From the NCBI RefSeq assembly GCF_017498485.1, contig NZ_CP071795.1:1674001-1738000 (forward strand): a stretch of 64,000 nt of DNA, in the 5' to 3' direction. The position numbers and the translations under genes were made by a program. Below, piece after piece: positions 25,766 through 35,261 of this stretch. Source of the DNA: Polaribacter batillariae (GTDB lineage: Bacteria > Bacteroidota > Bacteroidia > Flavobacteriales > Flavobacteriaceae). Under the pieces are notes generated by a model. That model made no database searches. It was not told the DNA's origin and saw nothing but the letters and a program-made list of their open reading frames with translations. The first letter of the stretch is position 1; every line of letters starts with the position of its first letter.

Positions 25766-26353
25766 ATGACAAAAAATATACTCCTAGATATTGCAATTTT
25801 CATATGCAAAACATTTAAAGGAATTTATGTTCTTTTATTTATTGTAGCAACCACAGTTTTTATTCATTTTCAGATGAATAGAAAATTTTATCAAGCTAAA
25901 ATAAAAAATATTAATACCTCCTTCAACTTTAAAAATAACGGGGCTCACATTACAAAATCTACGAGCTGGAAAATGGAAAATGCAGGAGAAGATTCTGTTG
26001 TATATTCAATTGAGAAGATTCGGACTCCATCACTTTATATTCTATATTTTCAGTATTTAGGTATATTATTGTTTTTATTTTTAAGTACTAAAGAATTTCA
26101 GAAAATAATGCTCTCTGTTAAAAATCTTAAAACTTTTAAAAGAGATAATGTTCTTTCATTTAGGCGAATTGGCATATATTTAATTGGATTTTTCATACTA
26201 ACAAGTTTTATATCAATAAATTATTTAAAAGGTGGGTTTACCAAATATAATATTTCATTATCACCTATTTTATTTATACTTTTTGCTTTTATAATGGCAG
26301 AAATTTTTAGAGAGGGAAACACTTTGAAAGAAGAAAACGATTTAACGATATAA
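25766..26353 (+). CDS. DUF2975-family membrane protein (first copy)
   Basis: 195 residues from ATG at 25766; an upstream ATG at 25706 is excluded because the promoter lies inside that stretch. It has four membrane segments, with an extracytoplasmic loop between the first two, and the C-terminal signature REGNTLKEENDLTI of DUF2975 (YoaS-like). These proteins are commonly encoded beside a small YozG-like HTH regulator, as here. Function unknown; a membrane sensor or partner of the regulator is a reasonable guess. Confidence 0.75.
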   Translation: MTKNILLDIAIFICKTFKGIYVLLFIVATTVFIHFQMNRKFYQAKIKNINTSFNFKNNGAHITKSTSWKMENAGEDSVVYSIEKIRTPSLYILYFQYLGILLFLFLSTKEFQKIMLSVKNLKTFKRDNVLSFRRIGIYLIGFFILTSFISINYLKGGFTKYNISLSPILFILFAFIMAEIFREGNTLKEENDLTI

Positions 26354-26357
26354 AACT

Positions 26358-26864
26358 ATGGATAATATCAGAATTTTAAAAAAGATAGTTTTAATATTGT
26401 TTGCTGCAACTTTATTATGGTTTTTAGGAGATAACATATTAGTGATTTTAGCACTGCTATTTGAAAAGGACGTGCTACATCTTGGTCATTTTAATTCAGT
26501 TGGCACTCCTATTTCTCTAAAAATATTAGTAATTATTAAATTTATTGCATTTTGTATATTTATTTATGGTGCCTCATTTTTAATTAAAATATTACTGTTA
26601 AAAAATCTAACAGATTATTTTAACAACAAAACTTTTTTATATCTTTTTAAGGCAGGAAAACTTATTATTGTTGCAAATTTTATTGCTTTTGTACTAAGTT
26701 TTTCAATATTTTTTATTTCCTCTCCACAATTTTATGTTTACTTTAATGGAGACTCTAGATATTTATCTTTATTGATGATAATTTTCGGATTCTTTTTAAT
26801 GATATTTAGTAAAGTTTTAATGGAAGCAAAAGAGCTCAAACAAGAAAACGATTTAACGATATAA
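26358..26864 (+). CDS. DUF2975-family membrane protein (second copy)
   Basis: 168 residues, four membrane segments (about 8-32, 48-75, 92-115, 130-152) and the C-terminal KELKQENDLTI signature shared with the preceding gene, so the two are paralogues. It starts 4 nt after the first copy and ends 2 nt before the regulator gene, which indicates a tight three-gene operon. Function unknown. Confidence 0.78.
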   Translation: MDNIRILKKIVLILFAATLLWFLGDNILVILALLFEKDVLHLGHFNSVGTPISLKILVIIKFIAFCIFIYGASFLIKILLLKNLTDYFNNKTFLYLFKAGKLIIVANFIAFVLSFSIFFISSPQFYVYFNGDSRYLSLLMIIFGFFLMIFSKVLMEAKELKQENDLTI

Positions 26865-26866
26865 CT

Positions 26867-27073
26867 ATGGCAATCGTAGTAAATTTAGATGTTATGCTTG
26901 CCAAACGTAAAATGAAAAGTAAAGATTTGGCAGAAATTATCGGAATTACAACTGCTAATTTATCCATCTTAAAATCAGGCAAGGCAAAAGCAATTCGTTT
27001 TTCTACTTTAGAAGCAATTTGCGAAGCTTTAGATTGCCAACCTGCAGACATTTTAGAATATAAAGAAGAATAA
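26867..27073 (+). CDS. YozG-like HTH transcriptional regulator
   Basis: 68 residues forming little more than a Cro/C1-type helix-turn-helix: MLAKRKMKSKDLAEIIGITT, then ANLSILKSGKAKAIRFSTLE, ending CEALDCQPADILEY, as in the XRE/YozG group paired with DUF2975 proteins. It probably binds the inverted repeats at the operon promoter. The gap from the previous stop is 2 nt. Confidence 0.88.
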   Translation: MAIVVNLDVMLAKRKMKSKDLAEIIGITTANLSILKSGKAKAIRFSTLEAICEALDCQPADILEYKEE

Positions 27074-27108
27074 TTTATTGTTAAATCTGTAACCAAAAAA
27101 AAGCAATT

Positions 27109-28440
27109 TTATTTCTCTGCAAGAGGTAAAAACTTGGCTCTAAATTTAAAAACCAATGGCAAACCTCTGGCTAAAATCCAAAAGGTAAAGGCAATCCAAA
27201 TGGCAATTAACTTATAATCGAAGTAATCGAAGAGTAACAAAGTAGGTATAAAAACCAAACCTGTAGATAAAATTAATAGGTTTCTTAAATATTTCATTTC
27301 TCCCATTCCTTTAAACATTCCGTCGAAAATAAAAGTAATTGCATTAATTGGTTGTGTGAGTAAAACAATCCAAAAAATATGATAAAACGGTTCTAAAACC
27401 TCAGCTTCTTTTGTAAAAATAGTTCCTATCGAATTGTAGCACAAAAAGCCAATAATTGCCATTAGTAAGCCTGTAACAAACCCGTATTTAAATAATTTAT
27501 TACTCAGTACTAAAAGCGATTTATAATCTTTTGCTCCTAATAATTTTCCAGATAAAATGTTTCCCGCACTAGAATATCCATCAATCATAAAAGCACCTAA
27601 AAGCCATATGTTTAAACTAATTGTATAGGCAGCAATGTATTCTTTTCCATAACTTGTGGCATAAGAAGTTGCAAAATATAGGGCTGTATTTAAGGCAATG
27701 GTTCTTATAAAAAGGTTCCCCATCATCCCTAGCAATCGTTTTATTTCGGGATGAAAAGGAAAGGAAATTTTTAATGATATTTCTGTTTTTTTCAATAATA
27801 AAACTACAGAAATTATCGCCATTGTAATTTGTGCAATTACACTCGCATACGCAGCGCCTTTAATATTCATGGCTGGTAAATAACCTTCTATTCCATAAAC
27901 TAAAATAATATCTAAAACAATGTTTAAAGAAGCACCAATAATAGCAATTATCATTGGATAAAAAGTGTTTTGTAAGCCACGAAACGTTCCAAAAATAGCG
28001 AATACAAAAAGTGCGAATGGAAAACCAAAAATCCGAATTTTAAAATAAGTAATGCAATACTCTAAAATAACTCCAGATGCATTGTAAAAGCGAAAAATCT
28101 GCTCCGAAAACGGAAAAGAAATCGCCAAAACCAACAAACTCCCTAAAACCACAATGGTAATGGCTTGCGCAGGTAAATTTTTAACCTCTTCTAATTTATT
28201 GGCACCAACATATTGCGAAATAATCGAAGAAATTGCACTTCTTACTTGCCCAAAAACCCAAACCAACATCGAAATAAATGCGCCAACAATACCAACAGCC
28301 GCCAAACTTTCTGTGGCATTTGTATCGATATTGCCAATAATTGCGGTATCTGTAATAGACAAAACAGGTTCTGCAATACCAGCAATTAAAGCTGGTATTG
28401 CCAATTTATTTATATTCTTAAAACTAATGTTTGTCTTCAA
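27109..28440 (-). CDS. MATE-family efflux transporter (DinF-like)
   Basis: 443 residues, twelve predicted helices, with the MATE opening NINKLAIPALIAGIAEPVLS and the TDTAIIG segment in helix 1. It exports drugs or metabolites using an ion gradient; the substrate is unknown. I choose a TTG at 28440. The ATG at 28467 gives nine extra residues (MYICKKSFF) whose codons coincide with a TACATTTG promoter box, so that start would lie upstream of the transcript. Confidence 0.9.
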   Translation of the reverse strand: MKTNISFKNINKLAIPALIAGIAEPVLSITDTAIIGNIDTNATESLAAVGIVGAFISMLVWVFGQVRSAISSIISQYVGANKLEEVKNLPAQAITIVVLGSLLVLAISFPFSEQIFRFYNASGVILEYCITYFKIRIFGFPFALFVFAIFGTFRGLQNTFYPMIIAIIGASLNIVLDIILVYGIEGYLPAMNIKGAAYASVIAQITMAIISVVLLLKKTEISLKISFPFHPEIKRLLGMMGNLFIRTIALNTALYFATSYATSYGKEYIAAYTISLNIWLLGAFMIDGYSSAGNILSGKLLGAKDYKSLLVLSNKLFKYGFVTGLLMAIIGFLCYNSIGTIFTKEAEVLEPFYHIFWIVLLTQPINAITFIFDGMFKGMGEMKYLRNLLILSTGLVFIPTLLLFDYFDYKLIAIWIAFTFWILARGLPLVFKFRAKFLPLAEK

Positions 28441-28456
28441 AAAAAAAGATTTTTTG

Positions 28457-28464
28457 CAAATGTA
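28457..28464 (-). promoter_or_regulatory. -7 box of the MATE gene
   Basis: On the minus strand TACATTTG, a full match to TAnnTTTG, lies 16 nt before the TTG start chosen at 28440. Confidence 0.45.
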
Positions 28465-28508
28465 CATATCTAAAAAATGGAAATAGAACAGATTCTCTGA
28501 AATTTAAC

Positions 28509-28516
28509 TAACTTTG
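28509..28516 (+). promoter_or_regulatory. -7 box of the universal stress protein gene
   Basis: TAACTTTG, followed by C, lies 20 nt before the ATG at 28537. Confidence 0.5.
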
Positions 28517-28536
28517 CTGTATTAAAATTTACCACT

Positions 28537-29328
28537 ATGAAACATATTTTAGTACCTATAGGATCTACAGAAAGTGCACAAAAAACCTTACAATATGCTA
28601 TTGATTTTGCAGAAGATGTAAATTCTAAAGTTTTTGTTTTTAGAGCATACAGCTCTCAATCTAAAGCTGGCACAATGATTAATGTTGATGCCATTATAGA
28701 GCGCGAAACAAATTTGTATTTAAAAACAATGGTAAATGCTTGCAATCGAAAAAACGTAGATATTAAACTAATTTCCGCAAAAGGAAATGTTGTAGATAGT
28801 GTAGAAGCGATTGATAGTGAATTAGGGATAGATTTAATAGTTGTTGGTGCAAAAAGCAATTCGATTAAAGAAGAAATTTTTTTAGGAAAAACTGCTGGAA
28901 GTTTAGTAAAACAAACAGAAATACCTGTTTTGGCAGTTCCAGATGGATATGAATATGCCCCAATATCTACAGTTTTAATGGCTTTTAAGTCTGGAAAAAT
29001 TAAAAGTAAAACTGTCTTAAAACCACTACAGTTTATTATTGATAAGTTTCAGGTGGATGTAAATTTATTATTGGTAAAAACACCCAATTATAAAGAAGAA
29101 GATTTAATACTACATGAAGATTTAAAGGCAATACAAGGTACGTTAACGGTTACTGAAAACTCTACAACTTTTCAAGGTGTTTTGGAACATATTAAAACAC
29201 ATAACCCAGATTTATTATGTGTTTTTAAACGCAAAAGAGGTTTCTTTAAAAAACTTTGGGAGAAAAATACCATTCTTAAAGAAGAGTTTAATTCTAGGGT
29301 TCCTTTGTTGGTTTTAAAAGGGAAGTAA
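28537..29328 (+). CDS. Universal stress protein with two UspA domains
   Basis: 263 residues. The N-terminal UspA domain (1-135) starts MKHILVPIGSTESAQKTLQYA and contains the GAKSN...SLVKQTEIPVLAVP nucleotide-binding loop. The second domain (about 145-263) is more divergent and ends SRVPLLVLKGK. It is cytoplasmic and probably an ATP-binding stress factor. Single-gene unit, convergent with a small ORF. Confidence 0.88.
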   Translation: MKHILVPIGSTESAQKTLQYAIDFAEDVNSKVFVFRAYSSQSKAGTMINVDAIIERETNLYLKTMVNACNRKNVDIKLISAKGNVVDSVEAIDSELGIDLIVVGAKSNSIKEEIFLGKTAGSLVKQTEIPVLAVPDGYEYAPISTVLMAFKSGKIKSKTVLKPLQFIIDKFQVDVNLLLVKTPNYKEEDLILHEDLKAIQGTLTVTENSTTFQGVLEHIKTHNPDLLCVFKRKRGFFKKLWEKNTILKEEFNSRVPLLVLKGK

Positions 29329-29340
29329 AAATTTAAAAAC

Positions 29341-29541
29341 TTATTTTATTGCTTTAAAAGATAAAACTTCAAAAGGATGATCCAAACCATGAAAACGATT
29401 AGGGTAAATTGAGAAGTAACTTATAGAATTATACTCTAAATGAATAACTATTTCTGCCAAAGGAATAATAGCAAAAATTAAGATAAATAAAATAGTTATT
29501 GATTTTTTAAAGGTAGATTTTTGTTCAATTTCTGTGTACAT
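29341..29541 (-). CDS. Small single-helix membrane protein, hypothetical
   Basis: 66 residues with one hydrophobic segment (TILFILIFAIIPLAEIVIH) and a polar C-terminus. A TACATTTA box (29573-29580, minus strand) lies 31 nt before the ATG, and a start MYTEIEQKSTF with no overlapping gene supports coding. No family recognised. Confidence 0.5.
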   Translation of the reverse strand: MYTEIEQKSTFKKSITILFILIFAIIPLAEIVIHLEYNSISYFSIYPNRFHGLDHPFEVLSFKAIK

Positions 29542-29608
29542 AACTAAGTTGATTACAACTATTTTTATTCTATAAATGTACTTATTTTTTAAAAAGAAGT
29601 AAAAAATC

Positions 29609-32362
29609 TTAATACTTTAAATCTGCAGGTTCAATAAAAGCTATTTCTGGGTTGTAAATTTCTTTAATGTATTGTTTTATTTCTTCTAAAAATTCGTTTA
29701 ATTTTTCTTGGGTTATTAATGTATCTGGTTGCCTGTAATTAGACGAGAAATTAATAGATAAAAACCCTTTGTTTAAATTTTTAAAGGAATAAATTCCTGC
29801 TGTTAACGGTTGTTTAAAATCGTAGTTTTTACTTCTTGTAAACAACAATGCGTACAATAAAACCTGAATGGCTTTGTGGAATTTATCTTCTCGTAAATCG
29901 TTGTAATTTACAACTCTTAAATTCGACGCATCTACCATTCCTGTTTTGTAATCTATAATTCGAAACTCGCCATTCAACTGATCTACTCGATCTACTTGTC
30001 CGTGTATTTTTATTGGAAAATCAATGCCATCAATGGTTATTTCTGTGGCTAAATTTTCTTCTGTGGCTAAAATTTTAAGCTGATTATTTGTGTTTAATAC
30101 CGACTTTTTTTCTTGCTGTAAAAAATTCATCACAAATCGATTTGCAACTTCAAAAATTAAGCGGTTTTTTCCAGTAGAAATGTCTCCATTTTTAAAATGA
30201 GTTTTAAAGTGTTTTTCTACCAAATTTTTCGCTTTACCTTCCATTTTTAAAACATTTTCTGCACTTAAAAATTTGCCCACAAATGGGGTGTATAATTCGT
30301 CTAAAGTTTCGTGAACAACGGTTCCTAATGTGTTAAAAGCTACAGTTTCTTCAACGTCGTCGAACTCTTTTAGTTTTAAAATTTTCTGTTTGTAAAACGA
30401 AATAGGATTGTGCAAATAATTCGTAAAAGCAGAAGGAGAAATTCCTTTTTCTGCCAATGTTTTTAATGGCTCGAAAATCGATTTGTTTTTACAAACTTGT
30501 TTTAATTTAATATTTTCTGAAACCACTTCTGGCGAAACTATTTTTTGAACAATGCCAGGTTTTAACATTTCTAATTGAGTTACAAAGCGGCTTTTTTCTC
30601 CGCTTCCAAAAACGTCGTGTTCTGTATTGTATAAAATAAAAACGTTTTTTGCTCTTTGTAATAATCTAAAAAAATGATACGAAAAAATAGCATCTTTTTC
30701 TCTGTAAGTTGGCAAACCAAAAGCGACTTTTACATCAAAAGGAATAAACGAATTTTGTTGCGAACTTGCGGGTAAAACGCCTTCGTTTGTAGATGTTAAA
30801 ATTACGTTTTCGAAATCTAGCACACGTGTTTCTAACATGCCCATTAATTGCAATCCTTTTAACGGTTCTCCTTGGAAAGACAAGGTTTCTGTGGCAATTA
30901 ACTGTCTAAAAAATAAGGCTAAGGTTTTTAAATCTTGAAAATAATTATATTCTAAATGCAAGTTTTTTAACTGTGTAAAAACCGTATAAAAACGGAATAA
31001 ATATTCTTTTTCTAAATCTGTAGTTTCTTCTTTTAACAGATAAATAAGGTCTAAAATTCGCTCAATAAAATCTAAAATTGAAGAAAATGGAGTAAAAATA
31101 GTACCTACAACTTTTCTTATTTCTTTATTACTCTTTTCTAATAATTGGTCTATGGTTTTTTTTGAAATAAAGGTTAAATTTTCTCTGGCAATTTTATCGC
31201 AAAAATCATCTACAATGGCAGTTTCTTTTTCTATTAGTAATTTATAAATCGCCTGATTTTTAAAAAACCGAACAACATCTTTGTAGTAAAACTCATTGGT
31301 GGCAGTTTTTTGCAACTTTTCTTGAGAAGTAAACAACTGAAATATCGAAAAAATTAACGTTGTTGTTGGAATATCTTTTAACGGATATCCCATAGTAATG
31401 TTAATGGCATTGATGTTTTTAGGAAGTGAATTTAGCGTAATTGGCAACAACGTTTCGTCTGCCATTACCAAAGCAGTATTATTAAAATTTTCGAACTGCT
31501 CTAAAATTTCTCCTGCATATTTTATTTGAGTCGTGTTTTTAGAAGCCCCAATTACTTGAATGTTTTTCGGTTCAGAAAATGAATTACCAAGTGTTTTTAA
31601 ATCGTGTTTTTCGTAATATTTCCACTCTTTTTTATACTTTCTAATAAAAGTACCTGCTTGATGATTGGATTTAAAAAATGCTTCATCCAAGTCCCAATAA
31701 ATCTCTGAATTTCCATTTTCTAATACTTTTTGAAACAAGAATTCTTCTGCTTTGTTTAAAGCATTAAAACCGATAAAGAATATTTTTTTATTGGAATTTT
31801 CTTCTAAAAAAGCAACTATTTTTTTTGAAGCTTCTCTGTACATAATTCCTTGATATCCTATCTTTTTTTCCAATAAAAAAGCGTAAAAAACAGGATAATA
31901 TTTATGCAATCTTTCTAAAAAAGCATAGTGGTCTTTTACCAATTCTGTTTCTTTAAATGTGCCTGTAACCGACCATTTTTTTAATCGTTGAATGTCTCTT
32001 AAATACACAAAAATTTCTTTTGTATCTATTAAATGTTGGTCGAGTTCGTTAAAATCTTGCAAAACCGTAAACGCCCAAGAAGAGAAAACATCAAACAAAT
32101 CTGGATTTTCTTCTACGCTTTTATAAATCGTATAAAAGTGAAATAATAACTGAATGTTATCTACTTTTTCTATGCCAGAAACTTGTTGTACAAATTGTTC
32201 GATATTTAAAATTTCAGGCAAAAAACCGATAGAAATTTTATCTTTTAGCGTCTGTTTTACAAATACTTTTGCTCTTTGAGAAGGCAATACAAATAGTACG
32301 TTCTCAAAAGAAGTGGTCGTTTTTAAAATATCGTCTAAAGTTTCGGAAATAAAAGATTGCAT
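29609..32362 (-). CDS. PD-(D/E)XK nuclease family protein, AddB-like
   Basis: 917 residues from MQSFISETLDDIL; an ATG five codons upstream (32377) is also possible. The N-terminal half has degenerate UvrD/AddB-like helicase features (FVLPSQRAKVFVKQ). The C-terminal RecB-type nuclease carries GTVVHETLDELY (about residue 690) and FRIIDYKTGMVD (about 810), the D...xxK catalytic pattern. This suggests the B subunit of an AddAB-type double-strand-break repair enzyme. The Fe-S cysteines of AddB are not evident and addA is not in the window. Confidence 0.82.
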   Translation of the reverse strand: MQSFISETLDDILKTTTSFENVLFVLPSQRAKVFVKQTLKDKISIGFLPEILNIEQFVQQVSGIEKVDNIQLLFHFYTIYKSVEENPDLFDVFSSWAFTVLQDFNELDQHLIDTKEIFVYLRDIQRLKKWSVTGTFKETELVKDHYAFLERLHKYYPVFYAFLLEKKIGYQGIMYREASKKIVAFLEENSNKKIFFIGFNALNKAEEFLFQKVLENGNSEIYWDLDEAFFKSNHQAGTFIRKYKKEWKYYEKHDLKTLGNSFSEPKNIQVIGASKNTTQIKYAGEILEQFENFNNTALVMADETLLPITLNSLPKNINAINITMGYPLKDIPTTTLIFSIFQLFTSQEKLQKTATNEFYYKDVVRFFKNQAIYKLLIEKETAIVDDFCDKIARENLTFISKKTIDQLLEKSNKEIRKVVGTIFTPFSSILDFIERILDLIYLLKEETTDLEKEYLFRFYTVFTQLKNLHLEYNYFQDLKTLALFFRQLIATETLSFQGEPLKGLQLMGMLETRVLDFENVILTSTNEGVLPASSQQNSFIPFDVKVAFGLPTYREKDAIFSYHFFRLLQRAKNVFILYNTEHDVFGSGEKSRFVTQLEMLKPGIVQKIVSPEVVSENIKLKQVCKNKSIFEPLKTLAEKGISPSAFTNYLHNPISFYKQKILKLKEFDDVEETVAFNTLGTVVHETLDELYTPFVGKFLSAENVLKMEGKAKNLVEKHFKTHFKNGDISTGKNRLIFEVANRFVMNFLQQEKKSVLNTNNQLKILATEENLATEITIDGIDFPIKIHGQVDRVDQLNGEFRIIDYKTGMVDASNLRVVNYNDLREDKFHKAIQVLLYALLFTRSKNYDFKQPLTAGIYSFKNLNKGFLSINFSSNYRQPDTLITQEKLNEFLEEIKQYIKEIYNPEIAFIEPADLKY

Positions 32363-32444
32363 AGAAATTTTTAACATTCGAAATGAATTTCTAAATTACA
32401 AAAAACTTACTTTTATTGGTGTTAAATCTTTAATTTTAATTTTG

Positions 32445-33248
32445 ATGAAAAACGAATTAAAAATTGTGGGTATTCAGGCTGATTTGGTTTGGGAAAATCC
32501 GGCTAAAAACATTGCTTTTTTTGAACAAGAAATCGAAAAGTTAAACTCGGATGTAGATTTGATTGTTTTGCCAGAAATGTTTACTTCTGGTTTTACCATG
32601 CATCCAGAAAATGTTGCCGAAAAAATGGATGGTTGTACGATTTCTTGGTTGCAAAAAATAGCTTCTAAAAAACAAACAGCTATTTGTGGTAGTTTGGTGA
32701 TTAAGAGATCTTTCGAATCCGATCAAGATAACATTAGATATTATAATAAATTTGTGTTTGTTTTTCCTTCTGGAGAAATTGAAACATATGATAAAAGACA
32801 TTCTTTTACTTTGGCTGGAGAAGATAAAGTGTACACCTCTGGTTGTAAAAAACTGATTATCGAATACAAAGGGTGGAAAATTTGCCCGTTAATTTGTTAT
32901 GATTTGCGTTTTCCTGTTTGGGCAAGAAATACCGAAAATTACGATTTATTATTGTTTATAGCCAATTGGCCTGTTGTAAGAATAAAAGCTTGGGATACGC
33001 TTTTAAGAGCGCGTGCAATTGAAAACATGTGTTATGTTATGGGTGTAAATAGAACAGGAAAAGATGCGAATAATTACCAATATTCTGGAAATTCTTTAAT
33101 TATAGATTATTTAGGTAAAGAACTTTCTTCTTTAGGTGAAAATGAAGTTGGAAATATTACTGCAACTATTTTTAAGGACAAGCAAGAAAGTGTGAGAGAA
33201 AAATTGGGGTTTTTAAATGATCGAGATTATTTTTCAGTTCAAATTTAA
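32445..33248 (+). CDS. Carbon-nitrogen hydrolase, omega-amidase type
   Basis: 267 residues of the nitrilase superfamily. The Glu-Lys-Cys triad is visible as LPEMFTSGF (Glu44 region), YDKRHSFTLAGED and CPLICYDLRFPVWAR. The sequence around the triad and the F..ANWP segment match YafV/omega-amidase enzymes, which hydrolyse 2-oxosuccinamate or 2-oxoglutaramate. ATG at 32445 is chosen; the longer frame upstream overlaps the divergent nuclease gene. Confidence 0.9.
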   Translation: MKNELKIVGIQADLVWENPAKNIAFFEQEIEKLNSDVDLIVLPEMFTSGFTMHPENVAEKMDGCTISWLQKIASKKQTAICGSLVIKRSFESDQDNIRYYNKFVFVFPSGEIETYDKRHSFTLAGEDKVYTSGCKKLIIEYKGWKICPLICYDLRFPVWARNTENYDLLLFIANWPVVRIKAWDTLLRARAIENMCYVMGVNRTGKDANNYQYSGNSLIIDYLGKELSSLGENEVGNITATIFKDKQESVREKLGFLNDRDYFSVQI

Positions 33249-33360
33249 GCTTTAAAAAATTACTACATAGGGACATGAAAACATAGAGTTGATATGGAGT
33301 TATACCTTAAAAATTGATATTTAATAGCCCAAAAAGGGTTTTGGTATTCTAGAATGAAAA

Positions 33361-33393
33361 AGGCCTCACAGGTTTTGGAAACCTGTGAGGTCT
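33361..33393. repeat. Dispersed palindrome, copy 1
   Basis: AGGCCTCACAGGTTT and AAACCTGTGAGGTCT face each other with a three-base loop. The arms match those of copies 2 and 3 except one base. It lies in a convergent spacer and could act as a bidirectional terminator. Confidence 0.8.
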
Positions 33394-33433
33394 GTGTATT
33401 TAAAAAATATAGAAATTCTTTTTTATTCTATTG

Positions 33434-33538
33434 GTTTGCAAACAAGTTTAGCCCAGATTGAACGGTTTGTTTGAGCTCTTTTTTATTCTTTTTTGAATAA
33501 AAAAAGCGAGTAGTGAAAGCTGGAAATAGCTCCTAATA
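33434..33538. repeat. Structured conserved block, copy A (possible ncRNA or terminator)
   Basis: It contains AAACAAGTTTAGCCC and GATTGAA, an inner hairpin TTTTTTATTC/GAATAAAAAA, then GAAAGCTGGAAATAGCTCC. The same blocks in the same order recur at 44957-45056, while the intervening bases differ but keep the hairpin. This covariation suggests a folded RNA or DNA element. Confidence 0.6.
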
Positions 33539-33541
33539 AAA

Positions 33542-34525
33542 CTATGCAGGAATCATCCATTTGAAATTAAACTTGGTATCTGGAATTACAATTCTTTCTG
33601 TAATTCTGTACATTCTGTCTGGTAATTTCATTAGATAATCTCTCGCTTTTTCTGCTTCTGGGGTAAGGTTTGTAATCTTATCAATTTCCCACATGGTGTT
33701 TAATTTTCTTAAAATATCTACGTAATCGAAACCTGTATAAACGCCTATTCTTTGGGCTACTGCAGAGAAATCGTCGAATAAACTGCCTTTTGCGCCAAAA
33801 GATTCGCGCAAATGCATTGCTGGCATTACGATTTTATGTTTCATCATGTGTTGGAAAGCCAACATCATTTCACTTGGATCGATTTTAAAAATTTCTTTTA
33901 CAAAATGTGCGTATGCTTGGTGATGACGCATTTCGTCTCCAGCAATAATTTTAGACATTTTTGCTAAGGCTTTGTGGCCTTTTTTACGTGCTATTTTTGC
34001 TACATTGTTATGAGAAACATAGGTTGCCAATTCTTGAAATGTTGTATATACAAAGTTTTTGTAGGGATCTGTAGAGGTTCCAATATCGAAACCATCTGCA
34101 ATTAAATGTTGTGTAGAAATTTCTACTTCTCGCATATTTACACGACCCGATAAATACAAGTACTTGTTTAGTGTGTCTCCATGCCTGTTTTCTTCTGCGG
34201 TCCAGGTTCTTACCCATTTTGCCCAGCTGTTGTCTGGGTCTTGGCTTACTCCGTCTAAATCTAACAACCAAGATTCGTAGGTGGGTAAGGCTTCTTCTGT
34301 AATGGTGTCTCCTACCAAAACTACCCAAAAATCGTCGTGCAATTCTTTAGAGATTTCTCTTATTTCTTCGACTTCGGTAATAAACGAATCTTTTTGCGAG
34401 TTTGGTAAAAAGTCTGTTGGTTGCCAGATTTTTTCTGCAGGAATTAAATACCTTTCCATAAAGGTATTCATGCTTTTTTCTAGCTGCAACATTACTTCTT
34501 TTCTAATATTTTTAATTGTGGACAT
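33542..34525 (-). CDS. Acyl-ACP desaturase (ferritin-like di-iron)
   Basis: 327 residues of the soluble fatty-acid desaturase type 2 family. Iron ligands appear in EENRHGDTLNKYLYLSGRVN and in DEMRHHQAYAHF, the two ExxH helices. It introduces a double bond into ACP-bound saturated chains. It is last of a three-gene operon with an acyltransferase and a membrane protein (5-nt gap), consistent with membrane lipid synthesis or cold adaptation. Confidence 0.92.
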   Translation of the reverse strand: MSTIKNIRKEVMLQLEKSMNTFMERYLIPAEKIWQPTDFLPNSQKDSFITEVEEIREISKELHDDFWVVLVGDTITEEALPTYESWLLDLDGVSQDPDNSWAKWVRTWTAEENRHGDTLNKYLYLSGRVNMREVEISTQHLIADGFDIGTSTDPYKNFVYTTFQELATYVSHNNVAKIARKKGHKALAKMSKIIAGDEMRHHQAYAHFVKEIFKIDPSEMMLAFQHMMKHKIVMPAMHLRESFGAKGSLFDDFSAVAQRIGVYTGFDYVDILRKLNTMWEIDKITNLTPEAEKARDYLMKLPDRMYRITERIVIPDTKFNFKWMIPA

Positions 34526-34530
34526 CTATT

Positions 34531-35259
34531 TTATTTTATGTGTTCTTTAATTACCTTTTCTGTTTTTTCTAATAATTCTTCAAACGGTAAAGAACCGATT
34601 TTTATTGGCTCGTGTGTGGTAATGGTTATTGGGCTACCTAAACCTAGTGGAAATTTTCCGTATTTAAAAACTTTCCACGAGTTATTTATGGTTAAAGGCA
34701 CAATATAGCCTTCTTTATTATATTTTGTGATTACTTTTAAGCCATTAATAGCAAATTTTTTGGGTTTGCCATTTCTACTTCTTGTACCTTCTGGAAAAAT
34801 AATGGCTCCCCATTTATTTTTGTTGATTCTCTTTGAAAAATTTACCAATTCGCTAATTGCTTGTTTTGGGTCTTTTCTGTTGATTAGTGCTGCACCTCCA
34901 TTTCTTAAATTGTAAGATACGCTTGGAATGCCTTTTCCTAATTCGATTTTTGCGACAAATTTTGGGTGTTGTTTTCTAAAAAACCATCCTATTGGCGGAA
35001 TATCGAACGTAGATTGATGGTTTGATACGAATATGACAGAAGTATCTTCTGGTATTTTGTATTTGTTAATCAGTCTTATTGGAACTCCAATTATTAGCAT
35101 CGATTTTACTAGGGAAAAGTTTAAAGCAGCAACAACTGCATCGTGTGCTTTATGACCAAATATATTTAAACTTAACCATTGTAATGGATGAAAGATAATT
35201 AGCAATAAAAAAAACACCAATACAAAGATTGGTGATAGCATGTAACTTACTATTTTCAT
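34531..35259 (-). CDS. plsC: 1-acyl-sn-glycerol-3-phosphate acyltransferase
   Basis: 242 residues with an N-terminal membrane helix, then the HX4D motif (NHQSTFD), FVAKIELGKGIP, and FPEGTRSRNG: the four PlsC blocks. It acylates lysophosphatidic acid to phosphatidic acid at the inner membrane. Adjacent genes are 2 nt and 5 nt away, so it shares one transcript with the desaturase. Confidence 0.93.
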   Translation of the reverse strand: MKIVSYMLSPIFVLVFFLLLIIFHPLQWLSLNIFGHKAHDAVVAALNFSLVKSMLIIGVPIRLINKYKIPEDTSVIFVSNHQSTFDIPPIGWFFRKQHPKFVAKIELGKGIPSVSYNLRNGGAALINRKDPKQAISELVNFSKRINKNKWGAIIFPEGTRSRNGKPKKFAINGLKVITKYNKEGYIVPLTINNSWKVFKYGKFPLGLGSPITITTHEPIKIGSLPFEELLEKTEKVIKEHIK

Positions 35260-35261
35260 TC

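Noticed and set aside
28441..28467. ATG 28467 as the MATE start
   Set aside because: The codons overlap a TACATTTG promoter box; the family alignment begins downstream.
32437..32444. TAATTTTG as the -7 box of the omega-amidase gene
   Set aside because: It abuts the ATG with no room for a start site, so the transcript would begin inside the gene.
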